NCBI RefSeq assembly: GCF_004634385.1
Contig: NZ_CP037895.1
Span: 124,001-188,000 of the forward strand
Reading direction: 5' to 3'
From: Thermaerobacter sp. FW80
GTDB taxonomy: Bacteria > Bacillota > Sulfobacillia > Thermaerobacterales > Thermaerobacteraceae
Length of the DNA: 64,000 nt
The translations under genes were made by a program, and so were the position numbers. Position 1 is the stretch's first letter. Each line of letters begins with the position of its first letter. Of this stretch, positions 1-8,798 are shown piece by piece. The notes under the pieces were generated by a model, which was given only the letters and a program-made list of their open reading frames with translations, did no database searches and was not told the origin of the DNA.

Positions 1-57
1 ACGCATCTCCTCGGCTAGCGCTTCACGGATCGCCTGGGCCGTCGTGAGCTCGCGCAC
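1..57 (-). CDS. Pyruvate/2-oxoacid dehydrogenase E1 beta subunit, 5' end only
   Basis: Only the first 19 codons lie in the window; the gene runs off the left edge. Reading from a GTG at 57 gives VRELTTAQAIREALAEEM, the usual N-terminus of E1 beta subunits of pyruvate, acetoin or branched-chain 2-oxoacid dehydrogenases. A GGAGGG ribosome site lies 8 bases upstream; a second in-frame GTG at 66 is too close to it. It directly follows the E1 alpha gene on the same strand, as expected for an alpha2beta2 thiamine-diphosphate enzyme. Identification rests on this short match plus the neighbour. Confidence 0.8.
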   Translation of the reverse strand, partial: MRELTTAQAIREALAEEMR

Positions 58-97
58 GCCCCTCACCCTCCGTCCCTCTGCGTAGACGCAACGCCCG

Positions 98-1072
98 TCA
101 CTCTGCGTAGACGTCGGCCAGCAGGTCGGCCGCATCCGGTTCCGGGCTCTCCTCGGCGTACCGGACCGCCGCATCGATCCGCTGCATGACGTCGGCTTCC
201 AGCGCATCCAACTCCTTGGCCTCGAAGCCGTGGGCCTCCAGATGCCGGCGGAAGGCGGGGATGGGATCGCGGGCCTTCCAGCGCTCCACTTCCTCCCGGG
301 TGCGGTAGCGCTGGGCGTCGCTCCGGGAGTGACCCCGGTACCGATACGTGACGGCCTCGACGAGGGTGGGCCCCTCCCCCTGGCGGGCCCGATCCACCGC
401 TTGCCGGGCCGCTTCGTACACCGCCAGCACGTCGCAACCGTCGACCCGGAGCCCGGGGATGCCGTACGCGTGGGCGTGCTCGTGGATGCGCGGGTTGCCC
501 AGCATCCGCTCCACCGGAGCGGACATGCCGTACTGGTTGTTTTCACACACGAAGACCACCGGCAGCCTCCAGATCGCGGCCAGGTTGAGCGCCTCGTGGA
601 AGTCGCCCTCGTGAACGGCCCCGTCCCCGAAGAAGGCCACCACCACCTGCGCCCGTTCCTGCATCTTCAAGGCCAGGGCCGCCCCGCAGGCGATCCCCAG
701 GCTGCCGGCGACGATGCCGTTGGCTCCGAGATTCCCGACCTCGATGTCGGCGATGTGCATGGAGCCGCCCTTCCCCCGGCAGTATCCCGACACCTTGCCC
801 ATGAGCTCCGCCATCATCCGGTTGACGTCCTGTCCTTTGGCGATGGCGTGTCCGTGCCCCCGATGGGTGCTCGTGATGTAGTCGGACGGTTCCAACGCGG
901 CGCAGACGCCGACGGCAACGGCCTCCTGGCCGATGTACAGGTGCATGGTGCCGTGGATGCGCCCGGCGTAGAAGAGCCTCTCCGCAGCCTCCTCGAAGCG
1001 GCGGATGAGCACCATGGTCTCGTACATCCAGCGGGCCAGTGCCCGGTCGCCTCCCAGCACCTGGGTGCCCAT
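98..1072 (-). CDS. Thiamine-diphosphate dehydrogenase E1 component, alpha subunit (pyruvate/acetoin type)
   Basis: 324 aa. It decarboxylates a 2-oxoacid and passes the acyl group to the lipoyl E2 of a dehydrogenase complex, together with the beta subunit encoded next. The thiamine-diphosphate motif runs from GDGAVHEG near residue 149 to ENNQYG near 178; [12 protein letters not shown] near 69 and [10 protein letters not shown] are also typical of the family. Length fits separate alpha subunits (320-370 aa). I chose the ATG at 1072 because GGAGGT sits exactly six bases before it; the GTG at 1078 touches that site. Pyruvate and acetoin versions cannot be told apart from this sequence alone. Confidence 0.9.
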   Translation of the reverse strand: MGTQVLGGDRALARWMYETMVLIRRFEEAAERLFYAGRIHGTMHLYIGQEAVAVGVCAALEPSDYITSTHRGHGHAIAKGQDVNRMMAELMGKVSGYCRGKGGSMHIADIEVGNLGANGIVAGSLGIACGAALALKMQERAQVVVAFFGDGAVHEGDFHEALNLAAIWRLPVVFVCENNQYGMSAPVERMLGNPRIHEHAHAYGIPGLRVDGCDVLAVYEAARQAVDRARQGEGPTLVEAVTYRYRGHSRSDAQRYRTREEVERWKARDPIPAFRRHLEAHGFEAKELDALEADVMQRIDAAVRYAEESPEPDAADLLADVYAE

Positions 1073-1146
1073 GCTCACACCTCCGCTCCCCCTCGTCCCG
1101 GTTCCGGGGTGGTCCGTCGGGCCCGGGGTAGATCAACTGTAACTAT

Positions 1147-1161
1147 ACCATATCAAATGGT
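1147..1161. promoter_or_regulatory. Candidate operator between the divergent E1 and PTS operons
   Basis: An inverted repeat ACCAT-atcaa-ATGGT lies in the short AT-rich part of the region between the minus-strand dehydrogenase operon and the plus-strand PTS operon. Position and symmetry suggest a regulator site, but no convincing -35/-10 pair was found and the cognate regulator is unknown. Confidence 0.25.
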
Positions 1162-1247
1162 TGGCTCCGGACCGCTGGCAAGGAATCCGTCTCCGCAGGA
1201 AAACCGTGACCATCGGGAGGAGATCGACGGAAAGCGGCGAACCCTGT

Positions 1248-1263
1248 GAACACAAAAGTTCAT
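1248..1263. promoter_or_regulatory. Second inverted repeat upstream of gutM
   Basis: TGAAC-acaaaa-GTTCA is a perfect 5-bp dyad in an AT-rich patch about 100 bases before the gutM start. It could be an operator of the PTS operon. This is inferred from symmetry and position only. Confidence 0.25.
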
Positions 1264-1360
1264 TCTAAATTCACTTGTAATGGCCTGCGCACCGGGTTCC
1301 CTCGCACCCTGCTGCAACCCGGTGGACGTGGGGAGGACGGCGAGAGGGGGATGCGTCGGT

Positions 1361-1756
1361 GTGCCCGTCGACTGGCAAGGAGTCCTCGTGGCGCTGGCCG
1401 GCGCCTGGGCCGTCCAGGCTCTGCTGACGTACCGCCAAATCGCGCACTATCGGACTCTGCTCCGGCGGATCTACGCGTCCCGTAGCCGTGGCTTCCTGGG
1501 TTCCGGCCGCATCCGGCACGGCTGGCGGGGCGGAGCCGTCGTCATCCTTCTGGCGGACGAACACGGCACCATCGTCGACGCCTGGGTGCTCCGTGGCGTC
1601 TCGGTGTTCGCCCGCTTCCAGCGGGAGGAGGTGTGGAACGGCCGTCACGCAAGGGAACTCGCCGCGGTGGATTCGTCCGACCCTTCGGTCCCCCTGGTTC
1701 ACAGGGCGGCGGCCGAGGCAGCGCAGCAGATCGCGGCCCGCATGGCCGCTGGATGA
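1361..1756 (+). CDS. gutM: GutM-like glucitol operon activator protein
   Basis: 131 aa from a GTG preceded by AGAGGGGG. One N-terminal membrane segment (residues about 6-20, VLVALAGAWAVQALL) is followed by the family's YRQIAHYR stretch, a small basic region, and the GxVVILLADEHGTIVDAWVLRGVSVFARF core seen in GutM proteins (E. coli GutM is 119 aa). GutM activates the glucitol PTS operon in enterobacteria. Here it is the first gene of the operon, 48 bases before the IIC gene, the same place it has in many Firmicutes. An upstream in-frame ATG at 1280 has no ribosome site and would add a non-homologous leader. Confidence 0.8.
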   Translation: MPVDWQGVLVALAGAWAVQALLTYRQIAHYRTLLRRIYASRSRGFLGSGRIRHGWRGGAVVILLADEHGTIVDAWVLRGVSVFARFQREEVWNGRHARELAAVDSSDPSVPLVHRAAAEAAQQIAARMAAG

Positions 1757-1804
1757 TCCAAGGCGGGCACCGCCTGAAACACGCTTCCGAGGGGAAGATC
1801 CAAC

Positions 1805-2341
1805 ATGGACGTCCTTGCGCATGGCGCCGAGTGGTTCATTGGCTTGTTCCGGAAGGGCGGGGAGGTGTTTCTCAGCCTCGCGGGAGGCATCTTGCCCACC
1901 CTCATCTGCCTGCTCGTGGCCGTCAATGCGCTGGTCCGCATCATCGGCCAGGAGCGCGTGGAGCGTTTCGCGCAGCGGATCACGCGCAACGTGGTCCTCC
2001 GCTACACCCTGCTCCCCGTCCTGGCGGTGTTCTTCCTGACGAACCCCATGGCCTATACATTCGGTAGGTTCTTGCAGGAGCGCCACAAGCCCGCCTTCTA
2101 CGACGCCGCCGTCTCCTTCGTCCACCCCGTCACCGGCCTCTTTCCCCACGCGAACCCTGCCGAACTCTTCGTCTGGCTTGGCATCGCCCAGGGCGTGGAG
2201 CAACTGGGACTGCCCCTGGGTCCCCTCGCCTTGCGGTACTTCCTCGTGGGCGTCGTCGTCATCTTCCTTCGTGGCGTGGTCACCGAGCTGATCACCAACC
2301 AGTTGTTGGCCCGTCGCCAGAACGTGCGAACGAGTCCGTAA
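1805..2341 (+). CDS. srlA: PTS glucitol/sorbitol-specific IIC component
   Basis: 178 aa integral membrane protein with about four hydrophobic stretches. It forms part of the sugar-translocating channel of the glucitol permease; in this family the membrane domain is split between this protein and the C-terminal half of the next one. Segments FLSLAGGILPTLICLLVAVNALV, NPMAYTFGRF and HPVTGLFPHANPAELFVWLGIAQG match SrlA/GutA. Length is close to E. coli SrlA (187 aa). The ribosome site is GAGGGGAAG before ATG 1805; the next gene follows after 37 bases. Confidence 0.9.
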   Translation: MDVLAHGAEWFIGLFRKGGEVFLSLAGGILPTLICLLVAVNALVRIIGQERVERFAQRITRNVVLRYTLLPVLAVFFLTNPMAYTFGRFLQERHKPAFYDAAVSFVHPVTGLFPHANPAELFVWLGIAQGVEQLGLPLGPLALRYFLVGVVVIFLRGVVTELITNQLLARRQNVRTSP

Positions 2342-2378
2342 CCGGGTCGAACGCGCATCGGATCGGAGGAGGACTGCC

Positions 2379-3401
2379 ATGCGCCGGTACCGTACCGTGA
2401 TCGTCCGCAAGGGGCCGGGTGGCTGGGGAGGTCCCCTGCGGATCACCCCGTCCGACGAGCGGAATGTCATCGCCTCCGTCACGGGTGGGGGCATCCACCC
2501 GGTGGCGCAACAGATCGCCGAGCTGACGGGAGCCGACGTCGTGGACGCCTTCAACAACCCGGTCCCCACCGACAAGATGGCGTGTGTGGTCATCGACTGC
2601 GGCGGCACCGCGCGATGCGGCGTCTATCCGCGGATGGGGGTCCTCACGGTCGACGTCACCCCGACCTTCCCGTCCGGGCCGTTGATGCAATACATCCGCG
2701 AGGACAACTTCGTCTCCGGCGTGACGGCGGAATGCGTGGAATTGGCGGAAGAGGCGGGCGTCCCCACCCAGACCCGAGAGCCGGCGCCCGCGCCCGCCAT
2801 GGCAGCCCCCACGGCCACCCATGCGGCCGTCGCGCACCCGCCGGCTCCCGTGGCCCGACCCGCGGGCGGCTCGGACAACCCGCTCACGCGCACCGGGCGG
2901 GCCGTGGGGGGCGTGGTGGGGATCTTCTACCAGGCCGGCCGGGAGACCATCGAACAAGTCCTGCGCAACATCATCCCCTTCATGGCCTTCGTCTCGACCC
3001 TCGTGGGCATCATCCCGGCATCGGGCCTCGGCAACCTCATCGCCGCCGGCATCAAACCCCTGGCGGGCACCCTTCCTGGACTGCTGCTCATCTCCCTGGT
3101 ATGCAGCCTTCCCTTCCTGTCCCCCGTGCTGGGACCCGGTGCGGTGGTCGCCCAAGTCGTCGGGACCCTGGTCGGCGTGGAGATCGGACGGGGCAACATC
3201 CCGCCCCAGCTCGCCCTGCCCGCCCTCTTTGCCATCAATCCCCAGGTGGGGTGCGACTTCGTGCCCGTTGGACTCACGCTGGGCGAGGCCAAACCGGAGA
3301 CCATCGAGGTCGGCGTACCGGCGGTGCTCATCTCCCGGCTGTTCACCGGCCCGGCCGCGGTCGTCATCGCCTACCTGGCGAGCTTTGGCCTCTACCGCTG
3401 A
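2379..3401 (+). CDS. srlE: PTS glucitol/sorbitol-specific IIB component with membrane domain
   Basis: 340 aa. The N-terminal cytosolic IIB domain (about residues 1-130) carries VIDCGGTARCGVYP, so Cys74 is the likely phospho-acceptor. An Ala/Pro-rich linker (about 131-165) leads to a membrane domain (about 185-340) with several hydrophobic helices, including NIIPFMAFVSTLVGIIP and SLPFLSPVLGPGAVVAQVVG. This two-part layout is that of SrlE/GutE. It accepts phosphate from IIA and passes it to the incoming polyol. The start has GGATCGGAGGAGGA just upstream. Confidence 0.93.
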   Translation: MRRYRTVIVRKGPGGWGGPLRITPSDERNVIASVTGGGIHPVAQQIAELTGADVVDAFNNPVPTDKMACVVIDCGGTARCGVYPRMGVLTVDVTPTFPSGPLMQYIREDNFVSGVTAECVELAEEAGVPTQTREPAPAPAMAAPTATHAAVAHPPAPVARPAGGSDNPLTRTGRAVGGVVGIFYQAGRETIEQVLRNIIPFMAFVSTLVGIIPASGLGNLIAAGIKPLAGTLPGLLLISLVCSLPFLSPVLGPGAVVAQVVGTLVGVEIGRGNIPPQLALPALFAINPQVGCDFVPVGLTLGEAKPETIEVGVPAVLISRLFTGPAAVVIAYLASFGLYR

Positions 3402-3468
3402 TGTCGGCACGTCCTTGCGCTCAATTCGGCACGTCCAGACGCCAACCTGGGACAGGTGGGAGAGCGCG

Positions 3469-3891
3469 ATGACCGTGTTCGAGAGCCGCGTCCTCGAGCT
3501 CGGACCCGAAGCGGAAGAGCTGATCGCCGCAGGCTTCCTGATCCTCTTCGGGCCGTCGGCTCCGCCCGAACTGCGGCAAGTCGCCGTGATCCACGAGCCC
3601 CGGCACCACCGGGCCCCCCTCGAACCGGGTCAGCACCTGTGGGTCGGGCCGAACCGGTACACCATCACAGCGGTCGGGTCGATGGCCAACCAGAACCTGC
3701 AGAACCTGGGACACGTGGTGATCAAGTTCAACGGACGAACCGAACCCGAGCTCCCCGGCGACGTGTGCGTGGAGACCTGGCCGACGCCCGCCGTACGACC
3801 GGGCATGTGGATCCGCGTCGAGAGGGTGGCCTCGATCCCGGCGACAACGGAAGGGGGGCGCGAAGGTGCTGAACATCAACCGGCACCTTGA
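3469..3891 (+). CDS. srlB: PTS glucitol/sorbitol-specific IIA component
   Basis: 140 aa soluble protein. It carries phosphate from HPr to the IIB domain of SrlE. The phospho-histidine is probably in VIHEPRHHR near residue 40; LWVGPNRYTITAVGSMANQNLQNLGH is the conserved core of the family. The ATG at 3469 follows GACAGGTGGGAGAGC. The end overlaps the next gene by 26 bases, which suggests translational coupling. Confidence 0.88.
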   Translation: MTVFESRVLELGPEAEELIAAGFLILFGPSAPPELRQVAVIHEPRHHRAPLEPGQHLWVGPNRYTITAVGSMANQNLQNLGHVVIKFNGRTEPELPGDVCVETWPTPAVRPGMWIRVERVASIPATTEGGREGAEHQPAP

Positions 3892-5200
3892 CGACCGTGA
3901 ACGAGTCGGCGCACCCATTCGCGTCGGCCTGGTCGGGGCGGGTCAGATGGGCATGGCCTTCGCCGCCCAGGTGGGGCGGATGCGCGGCATGCGCCTGCTG
4001 GCCGTGTGCGATCTCGATCCGGCACGGGCTGCCGATGCCCTGGTCGCCGCGGGATGGGCGCGGGACCGGATCGTCGATCTGGACGCGGGACCATCCCCTG
4101 ACGGCGAACGACCGGGTGTGACGGTGGCTGCAGAGCGCCTGCTCGAACGCCCGCTCGACGCCGTCGTGGAGGCCACGGGCGATCCCGAGGCGGGTGCGCG
4201 GGTGGCGGACGCCGCGATCGCCGCGGGGTTGCACGTGGTGATGCTCAACGCCGAGGCCGATGCGACGGTAGGCCCATGGCTCGCGTACCAGGCCGCGCAA
4301 CGGGGCGTCGTGTACACCGGGTCCGCCGGTGACGAGCCGGGTGCGACCAAGGAGCTCTACGATTTCTGCGATGCATTGGGCTTCGAGGTGCTCGTCGCGG
4401 GGAAGGGGAAGAACAACCCCCTCGACCCCTTTGCCACCCCGCAGAGCGTCCGCGCCGAAGCCGTGCGCCGCGGGATGAACCCGAAGATGCTGGCGTCCTT
4501 TGTCGACGGAACGAAGACGATGGTGGAGATGACGTGCCTCGCCAACGCCACCGGCCTGGTCCCGGATGTCCCCGGCATGCACGGCGTCGAAGCCGACCTC
4601 GACACCGTGGTCGATCGACTCCGCCTCGTCAGCGAAGGCGGCGTGCTGAACCGGTACGGCGTGGTCGAGTACGTCCGAGGCTTGGCACCGGGCGTGTTCG
4701 TCATCTTCCGGGCACAGCACCCGATATCCCTGGAAACCCTCCGGTACGTCCGCCTGGGCCAGGGCCCCAACTTCGTGCTCTACCGCCCGTACCACCTGAC
4801 CAGCGTGGAAACGCCCTTGTCCGTGGCGCGTGCCGCGATCTATGGGGAACCCACCATCGCGCCGCTCGGCGCCCCGGTGGCGGAGACCGTCGCCGTGGCC
4901 AAACGCGACCTTCACCCCGGCGATCGCCTCGATGGTCTGGGGGGGACGACCGTATACGGCCTCTGCATCGAAGCGGAACGCGCTCGCCGCGACCAGCTGC
5001 TCCCTGTGGGGCTGGCGCTCCCAGGGACCCGCGTCGCACGTCGCGTGCGGAAGGGGGAGGTGTTGACGTACGGGGACGTCGAATGGCCCAGCGAAGAACC
5101 GGTCGTCCTCACCTTGCGCAGACGGCAGGACCAGCACTTCGCAGCCATGGGGCCCGATGCGCACCGTGTTCCGAGTCGCACATCACCTCCTGAGGAGTGA
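3866..5200 (+). CDS. NAD(P)-dependent oxidoreductase with C-terminal SAF domain (homoserine-dehydrogenase-like)
   Basis: 444 aa. The N-terminal Rossmann fold starts with RVGLVGAGQMGMAFAAQ (near residue 20), a dinucleotide-binding loop. The middle part resembles the homoserine-dehydrogenase/oxidoreductase family. The C-terminal ~100 residues (from ETVAVAKRDLHPGD to RKGEVLTYGDV) form a SAF domain; such proteins are often mislabelled as FlgA. Genes of this kind occur beside polyol PTS systems, so it probably oxidises an imported polyol or polyol phosphate; the substrate is not known. The GTG start lies inside srlB behind AAGGGGGGCG. Alternative starts exist further in. Confidence 0.75.
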   Translation: MLNINRHLDDRERVGAPIRVGLVGAGQMGMAFAAQVGRMRGMRLLAVCDLDPARAADALVAAGWARDRIVDLDAGPSPDGERPGVTVAAERLLERPLDAVVEATGDPEAGARVADAAIAAGLHVVMLNAEADATVGPWLAYQAAQRGVVYTGSAGDEPGATKELYDFCDALGFEVLVAGKGKNNPLDPFATPQSVRAEAVRRGMNPKMLASFVDGTKTMVEMTCLANATGLVPDVPGMHGVEADLDTVVDRLRLVSEGGVLNRYGVVEYVRGLAPGVFVIFRAQHPISLETLRYVRLGQGPNFVLYRPYHLTSVETPLSVARAAIYGEPTIAPLGAPVAETVAVAKRDLHPGDRLDGLGGTTVYGLCIEAERARRDQLLPVGLALPGTRVARRVRKGEVLTYGDVEWPSEEPVVLTLRRRQDQHFAAMGPDAHRVPSRTSPPEE

Positions 5201-5205
5201 AGGGC

Positions 5206-6456
5206 ATGGGTGTGATCCAGTACATCCTCGATCTCGGCGCCTCCGTGATGCTTCCCATCATCATCTTGCTCTTGGGGGCAGCCTTTGGCCTCGGATGGGG
5301 ACGATCCTTCCGGGCGGGTCTGACCATCGGCGTCGGTTTCGTCGGGATCGGCCTCGTCATCAACCTGCTGGTGGAGAACCTGGGACCGGCGGCCAAGGCC
5401 ATGGTGGATCGGTTCGGCGTGCAGCTGGACGTGGTGGACGTCGGCTGGCCGGCGGCTGCCTCCATCGCCTTCGCGTCACAGGTGGGGGCGTTCGTCATCC
5501 CCATCGGGCTTGGGGTCAACATCCTGATGTTGCTCACGCGGACCACCCAGACGTTGAACGTCGACCTTTGGAACTATTGGCACTTCGCCTTCACGGGCGC
5601 CCTGGTGGCCGCCGCCACCGGAAGCCTGCCACTTGGCCTCATCGCGGCTGCGATCAATGCCGCCATCGTGCTGAAACTGGGCGATTGGTCTGCCCGCTCC
5701 GTCCAGGAGTTCTACGATGCACCCGGCATCTCGTTGCCCCACGGGTTCTCGGCGGCGTACGTGCCCATCGCCGTGCCGTTGAACGCCCTTCTCGACCGGA
5801 TCCCCGGCATCCGATCCGTGGTCATCAGCCCGGAATCCATCCAGCGCCGGCTCGGCGTCATCGGGGATCCCCTGGTCCAGGGACTGGTCCTGGGCATCGC
5901 CCTCGGCTTGCTAGCCGGATACAACGCTCAGAAGACGTTGCAGTTGGGCATCACGATGGCCGCCGTCATGTTGCTGATGCCGCGGATGGTCCGCTTGCTC
6001 ATGGAGGGGCTCATGCCGGTCTCCGAGGCCGCCCGGCAGTTCATGCAGCGGCGGTTCGCCCACCGGATGGTCTACATCGGGCTGGATTCGGCCATCGCCG
6101 TCGGACACCCGGCGGCCATCGCCACGTCCCTCATCCTGGTGCCGATCGCCATCGGGCTGGCGGTCATCATCCCTGGTAACCACGTCCTGCCCTTCGGGGA
6201 TCTGGCCACCATCCCGTTCATGGTCGCCATGGTGATTCCCGTCGTCCGGGGCAACGTATTTCGATCGGTCATCATCGGTTCGGTGGTCCTGGCCGTCGGC
6301 CTGCTCATCGCCACGAACGTGGCGCCCCTGCACACCGAGGCTGCGATTGCCAGCGGCTTTCAGATGCCCGAGGGCGCGACGCTGATCTCCAGCATCTGCG
6401 ACGGTGCCAATCCGCTGACGTGGGTTCTCCTGAAGTTGATGCAGTTGGTCTCGTAG
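5206..6456 (+). CDS. gatC: PTS galactitol-type IIC component
   Basis: 416 aa membrane permease with about ten hydrophobic segments. The N-terminus (QYILDLGASVMLPIIILLLGAAFGLGWGRSFRAGLTIGVGFVGIGLV) and the LWNYWHFAFTGALVAAATG segment are typical of GatC/SgcC. It moves a polyol across the membrane while a IIB partner phosphorylates it. The ATG at 5206 has GAGGAG eight bases upstream and lies five bases after the preceding stop; the GTG at 5197 is too close to that site. It is followed by the IIB gene. Confidence 0.9.
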   Translation: MGVIQYILDLGASVMLPIIILLLGAAFGLGWGRSFRAGLTIGVGFVGIGLVINLLVENLGPAAKAMVDRFGVQLDVVDVGWPAAASIAFASQVGAFVIPIGLGVNILMLLTRTTQTLNVDLWNYWHFAFTGALVAAATGSLPLGLIAAAINAAIVLKLGDWSARSVQEFYDAPGISLPHGFSAAYVPIAVPLNALLDRIPGIRSVVISPESIQRRLGVIGDPLVQGLVLGIALGLLAGYNAQKTLQLGITMAAVMLLMPRMVRLLMEGLMPVSEAARQFMQRRFAHRMVYIGLDSAIAVGHPAAIATSLILVPIAIGLAVIIPGNHVLPFGDLATIPFMVAMVIPVVRGNVFRSVIIGSVVLAVGLLIATNVAPLHTEAAIASGFQMPEGATLISSICDGANPLTWVLLKLMQLVS

Positions 6457-6531
6457 CTTCGTGATACACTGGGATCGCATCCATCGGTGCCTTGCACGCC
6501 AGGGATGGCCGCGGTGACGGGGGGTCGGGTG

Positions 6532-6825
6532 ATGCGGAAGAAGCGCGTCCTCGTCGTCTGTGGAACGGGCATCGCGACGTCGACGGTGGTGGCCGAGAAG
6601 GTGGCGAACGCCCTTCGCAGCCATGGCATCGATGCGGAGTTGATCCAGTGCAAGGTGACCGAGGTTCCCAACTATCTCAGCGACACGGACCTCATCGTGG
6701 CGACCACGGTCGTGGGCGATACCCGTGGCGTGCCCGTCGTACCGGCGGTGTCGCTCCTGACGGGCGTGGGAGAGCAGGAGGTCATCGACAAGATCGTGGA
6801 AGCGCTGTCGACCGCCCAGCGTTGA
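6532..6825 (+). CDS. gatB: PTS galactitol-type IIB component
   Basis: 97 aa. The N-terminus RVLVVCGTGIATSTVVAEKV has the phosphocysteine loop of lactose/galactitol-type IIB proteins (Cys10), and TEVPNYLSDTDLIVATT is also typical. It passes phosphate from a IIA protein to the polyol bound by GatC. No matching galactitol IIA gene is next to it. The ATG at 6532 (or GTG 6529) follows GGGGGGT; an earlier ATG at 6487 has no ribosome site. It is the last gene of the operon. Confidence 0.88.
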   Translation: MRKKRVLVVCGTGIATSTVVAEKVANALRSHGIDAELIQCKVTEVPNYLSDTDLIVATTVVGDTRGVPVVPAVSLLTGVGEQEVIDKIVEALSTAQR

Positions 6826-6837
6826 TGGGCCCGCCGG

Positions 6838-6904
6838 GCGTATAGCGCATAGCCCTTGGGGGGCAAAGGGGGCAAAGGGGGGCAAAGGGCATAGCCCTTG
6901 TCTG
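6838..6904 (+). repeat. G-rich tandem repeat downstream of the PTS operon
   Basis: Three near-identical GGGGGCAAA units stand between two copies of GCATAGCCCTTG. No gene is evident here. The block is the first part of a 429-base stretch without a gene (6826-7254); the rest holds the hairpin at 6946-6980 and then nothing I can recognise. Confidence 0.6.
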
Positions 6905-6945
6905 GCCATAATCCATACCCCTCGTCGGCCGATGCCCCGAGCCGG

Positions 6946-6980
6946 GCCGGGGGCCGGTCTCGGCGAGACCGGCCCCCGGC
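6946..6980 (+). terminator. Strong GC hairpin after the PTS operon
   Basis: A perfect 16-bp stem (arms GCCGGGGGCCGGTCTC and GAGACCGGCCCCCGGC) closes on a GGC loop. It lies 120 bases after gatB. No T-run follows, so an intrinsic-terminator role is only likely, and a dispersed palindromic repeat is the other possibility. Confidence 0.5.
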
Positions 6981-7254
6981 GCTGGCGTGGGGACCGACGG
7001 TCGGCGCCGCGGCGGGGCCTCCGTCGGCCGCTGCTCTCCTCGTCCTCCGTCCGACACTGTTCTCCCCGCGGTGGTTCGAGCGCTGCTGGAGGAGGTCAGC
7101 GGGTACGCCATGGGTCAACGCCAGGGGTCGGCCGCCATGTCCCGTGCTTCATCGCTGAACACATGCACGCCTGCTCGCCGTCCTAACCTGCTCGCCGTCC
7201 TAAATCTATATACTCGAGTGGCCATGTCCCCGGCGCAGGCCACCTCACACCACC

Positions 7255-8688
7255 CTACAGGTTGAACACCACAAGTCGCAGGTCCGTCAGGTGCTCGATG
7301 GCGTAACGCGGACCCTCGCGGCCGATGCCGCTACCCTTGACGCCACCGTAGGGCATCAGGTCCACCCGCCAGTTGGGGATCTCGTTGACCATCACGCCGC
7401 CGACCTCGATGCGCCGCGCCGCCTTCATGGCCACGCCGATGTCCCGGGTATAGATGCCGGCCTGCAGGCCGTAGAAGCTGTCGTTGACCATGGCGATGGC
7501 CTCGTCCACGTCGTCGAAGGGCACCACGGAGACGACCGGCGCGAAGACCTCCTGGCAGACCACCTTCATGTCCGGGCGCACGTCCACGAGCACCGTGGGC
7601 TCCAGCACAGCGCCCCGCCGCCCACCGCCGCAGACGATGCGGGCCCCCTGCGCGACGGCTTCGCGAATCCAGGCCTCGGCCCGCTGGGCCTCGGCCTCGC
7701 TGATCATAGGCCCCACGTCGGTGTCCGGATCCAGCGGGTCGCCGACCTTGAGCTTCCGGGTCTCCGCCACCAGCTTCTCCAGGAAGGCCTCGTACACCGG
7801 CCGCTGCACGTAGATCCGCTGCACCGACAGGCAGATCTGCCCGGCGTTGGCGAAGGCACCCCGGGCGCAGCGGGCCGCGGCCAGGTCCAGGTCGGCGTCG
7901 GCGCAGACGATGGTCGCCGAGTTGTTGCCCAGTTCCAGCACCACCCGCCGCAGCCCCGAGGCCGCCTTGATCCGCTCGCCCACCGCCGCGCTGCCGGTGA
8001 AGGTGTAGGCGGCGATGCGGGGATCCGCCAGCAGCCACTCCCCCACCTCGCCCCCCGCACCCGTGACCAGGTTGAGGTAACCGGCCGGCAGTCCGGCATC
8101 GACCAGGGCCTGGACCAGGTGAACGGCGCTCAAGGGCGTGGCGGTGGCCGGCTTGAGGACCACCGCGTTGCCCGCCGCCAAGGCGGGGCCCACCTTGTGG
8201 GCCGCCAGGTTCAACGGGAAGTTGAAGGGACTGATGGCCGCCACCACTCCCACGGGAACCCGCAGGGTGAAGGCCAGCCGGTTCTCCGCCCCCGGGGCGG
8301 CCTCAATCGGTACCTGCTCGCCGTGGATGCGCTTGGCCTCTTCGGCCGAGATCTCCAGGGTCTGGGTGCAGCGGTCCACCTCGATTAGCGCCTCTTTGAG
8401 GGGCTTGCCTGCCTCGGCGGCGATGGTGCGGGCCAGCTCGGGCTTGCGCTCCCGGACCAGCTCCGAGGCCCGCTTGAGGATCTCGTAGCGGCGGTACGGG
8501 GGCAGCGGATTCTCTCGGTAGGCCCGTAGCGCCGCGGTCACAGCCCGGTCCACGTCCTCCCGCGTCGCCCGGGCGACATGACCGATCACCTCGCCGGTGT
8601 ACTTGTTGTACACCGCGATGGTCTCGGGTCGAACCACCCATTCGCCGCCGATGAACAGCCCATGGGTGCGAACCGCAACAGCAGCCAT
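7255..8688 (-). CDS. NAD(P)-dependent aldehyde dehydrogenase
   Basis: 477 aa ALDH-superfamily enzyme that oxidises an aldehyde to an acid. Visible landmarks are ISPFNFPLN (cofactor pocket), FTGSAAVGERI, the Glu of VVLELGNNS and the catalytic Cys in NAGQICLSVQR; the C-terminus PYGGVKGSGIGREGPRYAIE is also typical. The subgroup resembles lactaldehyde or non-phosphorylating glyceraldehyde-phosphate type enzymes, but the substrate cannot be fixed. The ATG at 8688 has GGGAGG ten bases upstream. It ends a run of minus-strand acyl-metabolism genes. Confidence 0.9.
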   Translation of the reverse strand: MAAVAVRTHGLFIGGEWVVRPETIAVYNKYTGEVIGHVARATREDVDRAVTAALRAYRENPLPPYRRYEILKRASELVRERKPELARTIAAEAGKPLKEALIEVDRCTQTLEISAEEAKRIHGEQVPIEAAPGAENRLAFTLRVPVGVVAAISPFNFPLNLAAHKVGPALAAGNAVVLKPATATPLSAVHLVQALVDAGLPAGYLNLVTGAGGEVGEWLLADPRIAAYTFTGSAAVGERIKAASGLRRVVLELGNNSATIVCADADLDLAAARCARGAFANAGQICLSVQRIYVQRPVYEAFLEKLVAETRKLKVGDPLDPDTDVGPMISEAEAQRAEAWIREAVAQGARIVCGGGRRGAVLEPTVLVDVRPDMKVVCQEVFAPVVSVVPFDDVDEAIAMVNDSFYGLQAGIYTRDIGVAMKAARRIEVGGVMVNEIPNWRVDLMPYGGVKGSGIGREGPRYAIEHLTDLRLVVFNL

Positions 8689-8798
8689 GATCCTATCGCC
8701 TCCCGCCGGATGGCCGGTCCTCCGGCCGTCCCCCACCCCCACGATACCGGTGCTCGCCCTCGGCCACCAGGCGCTCCCGGCTCAGATGGCCCGAAAGT

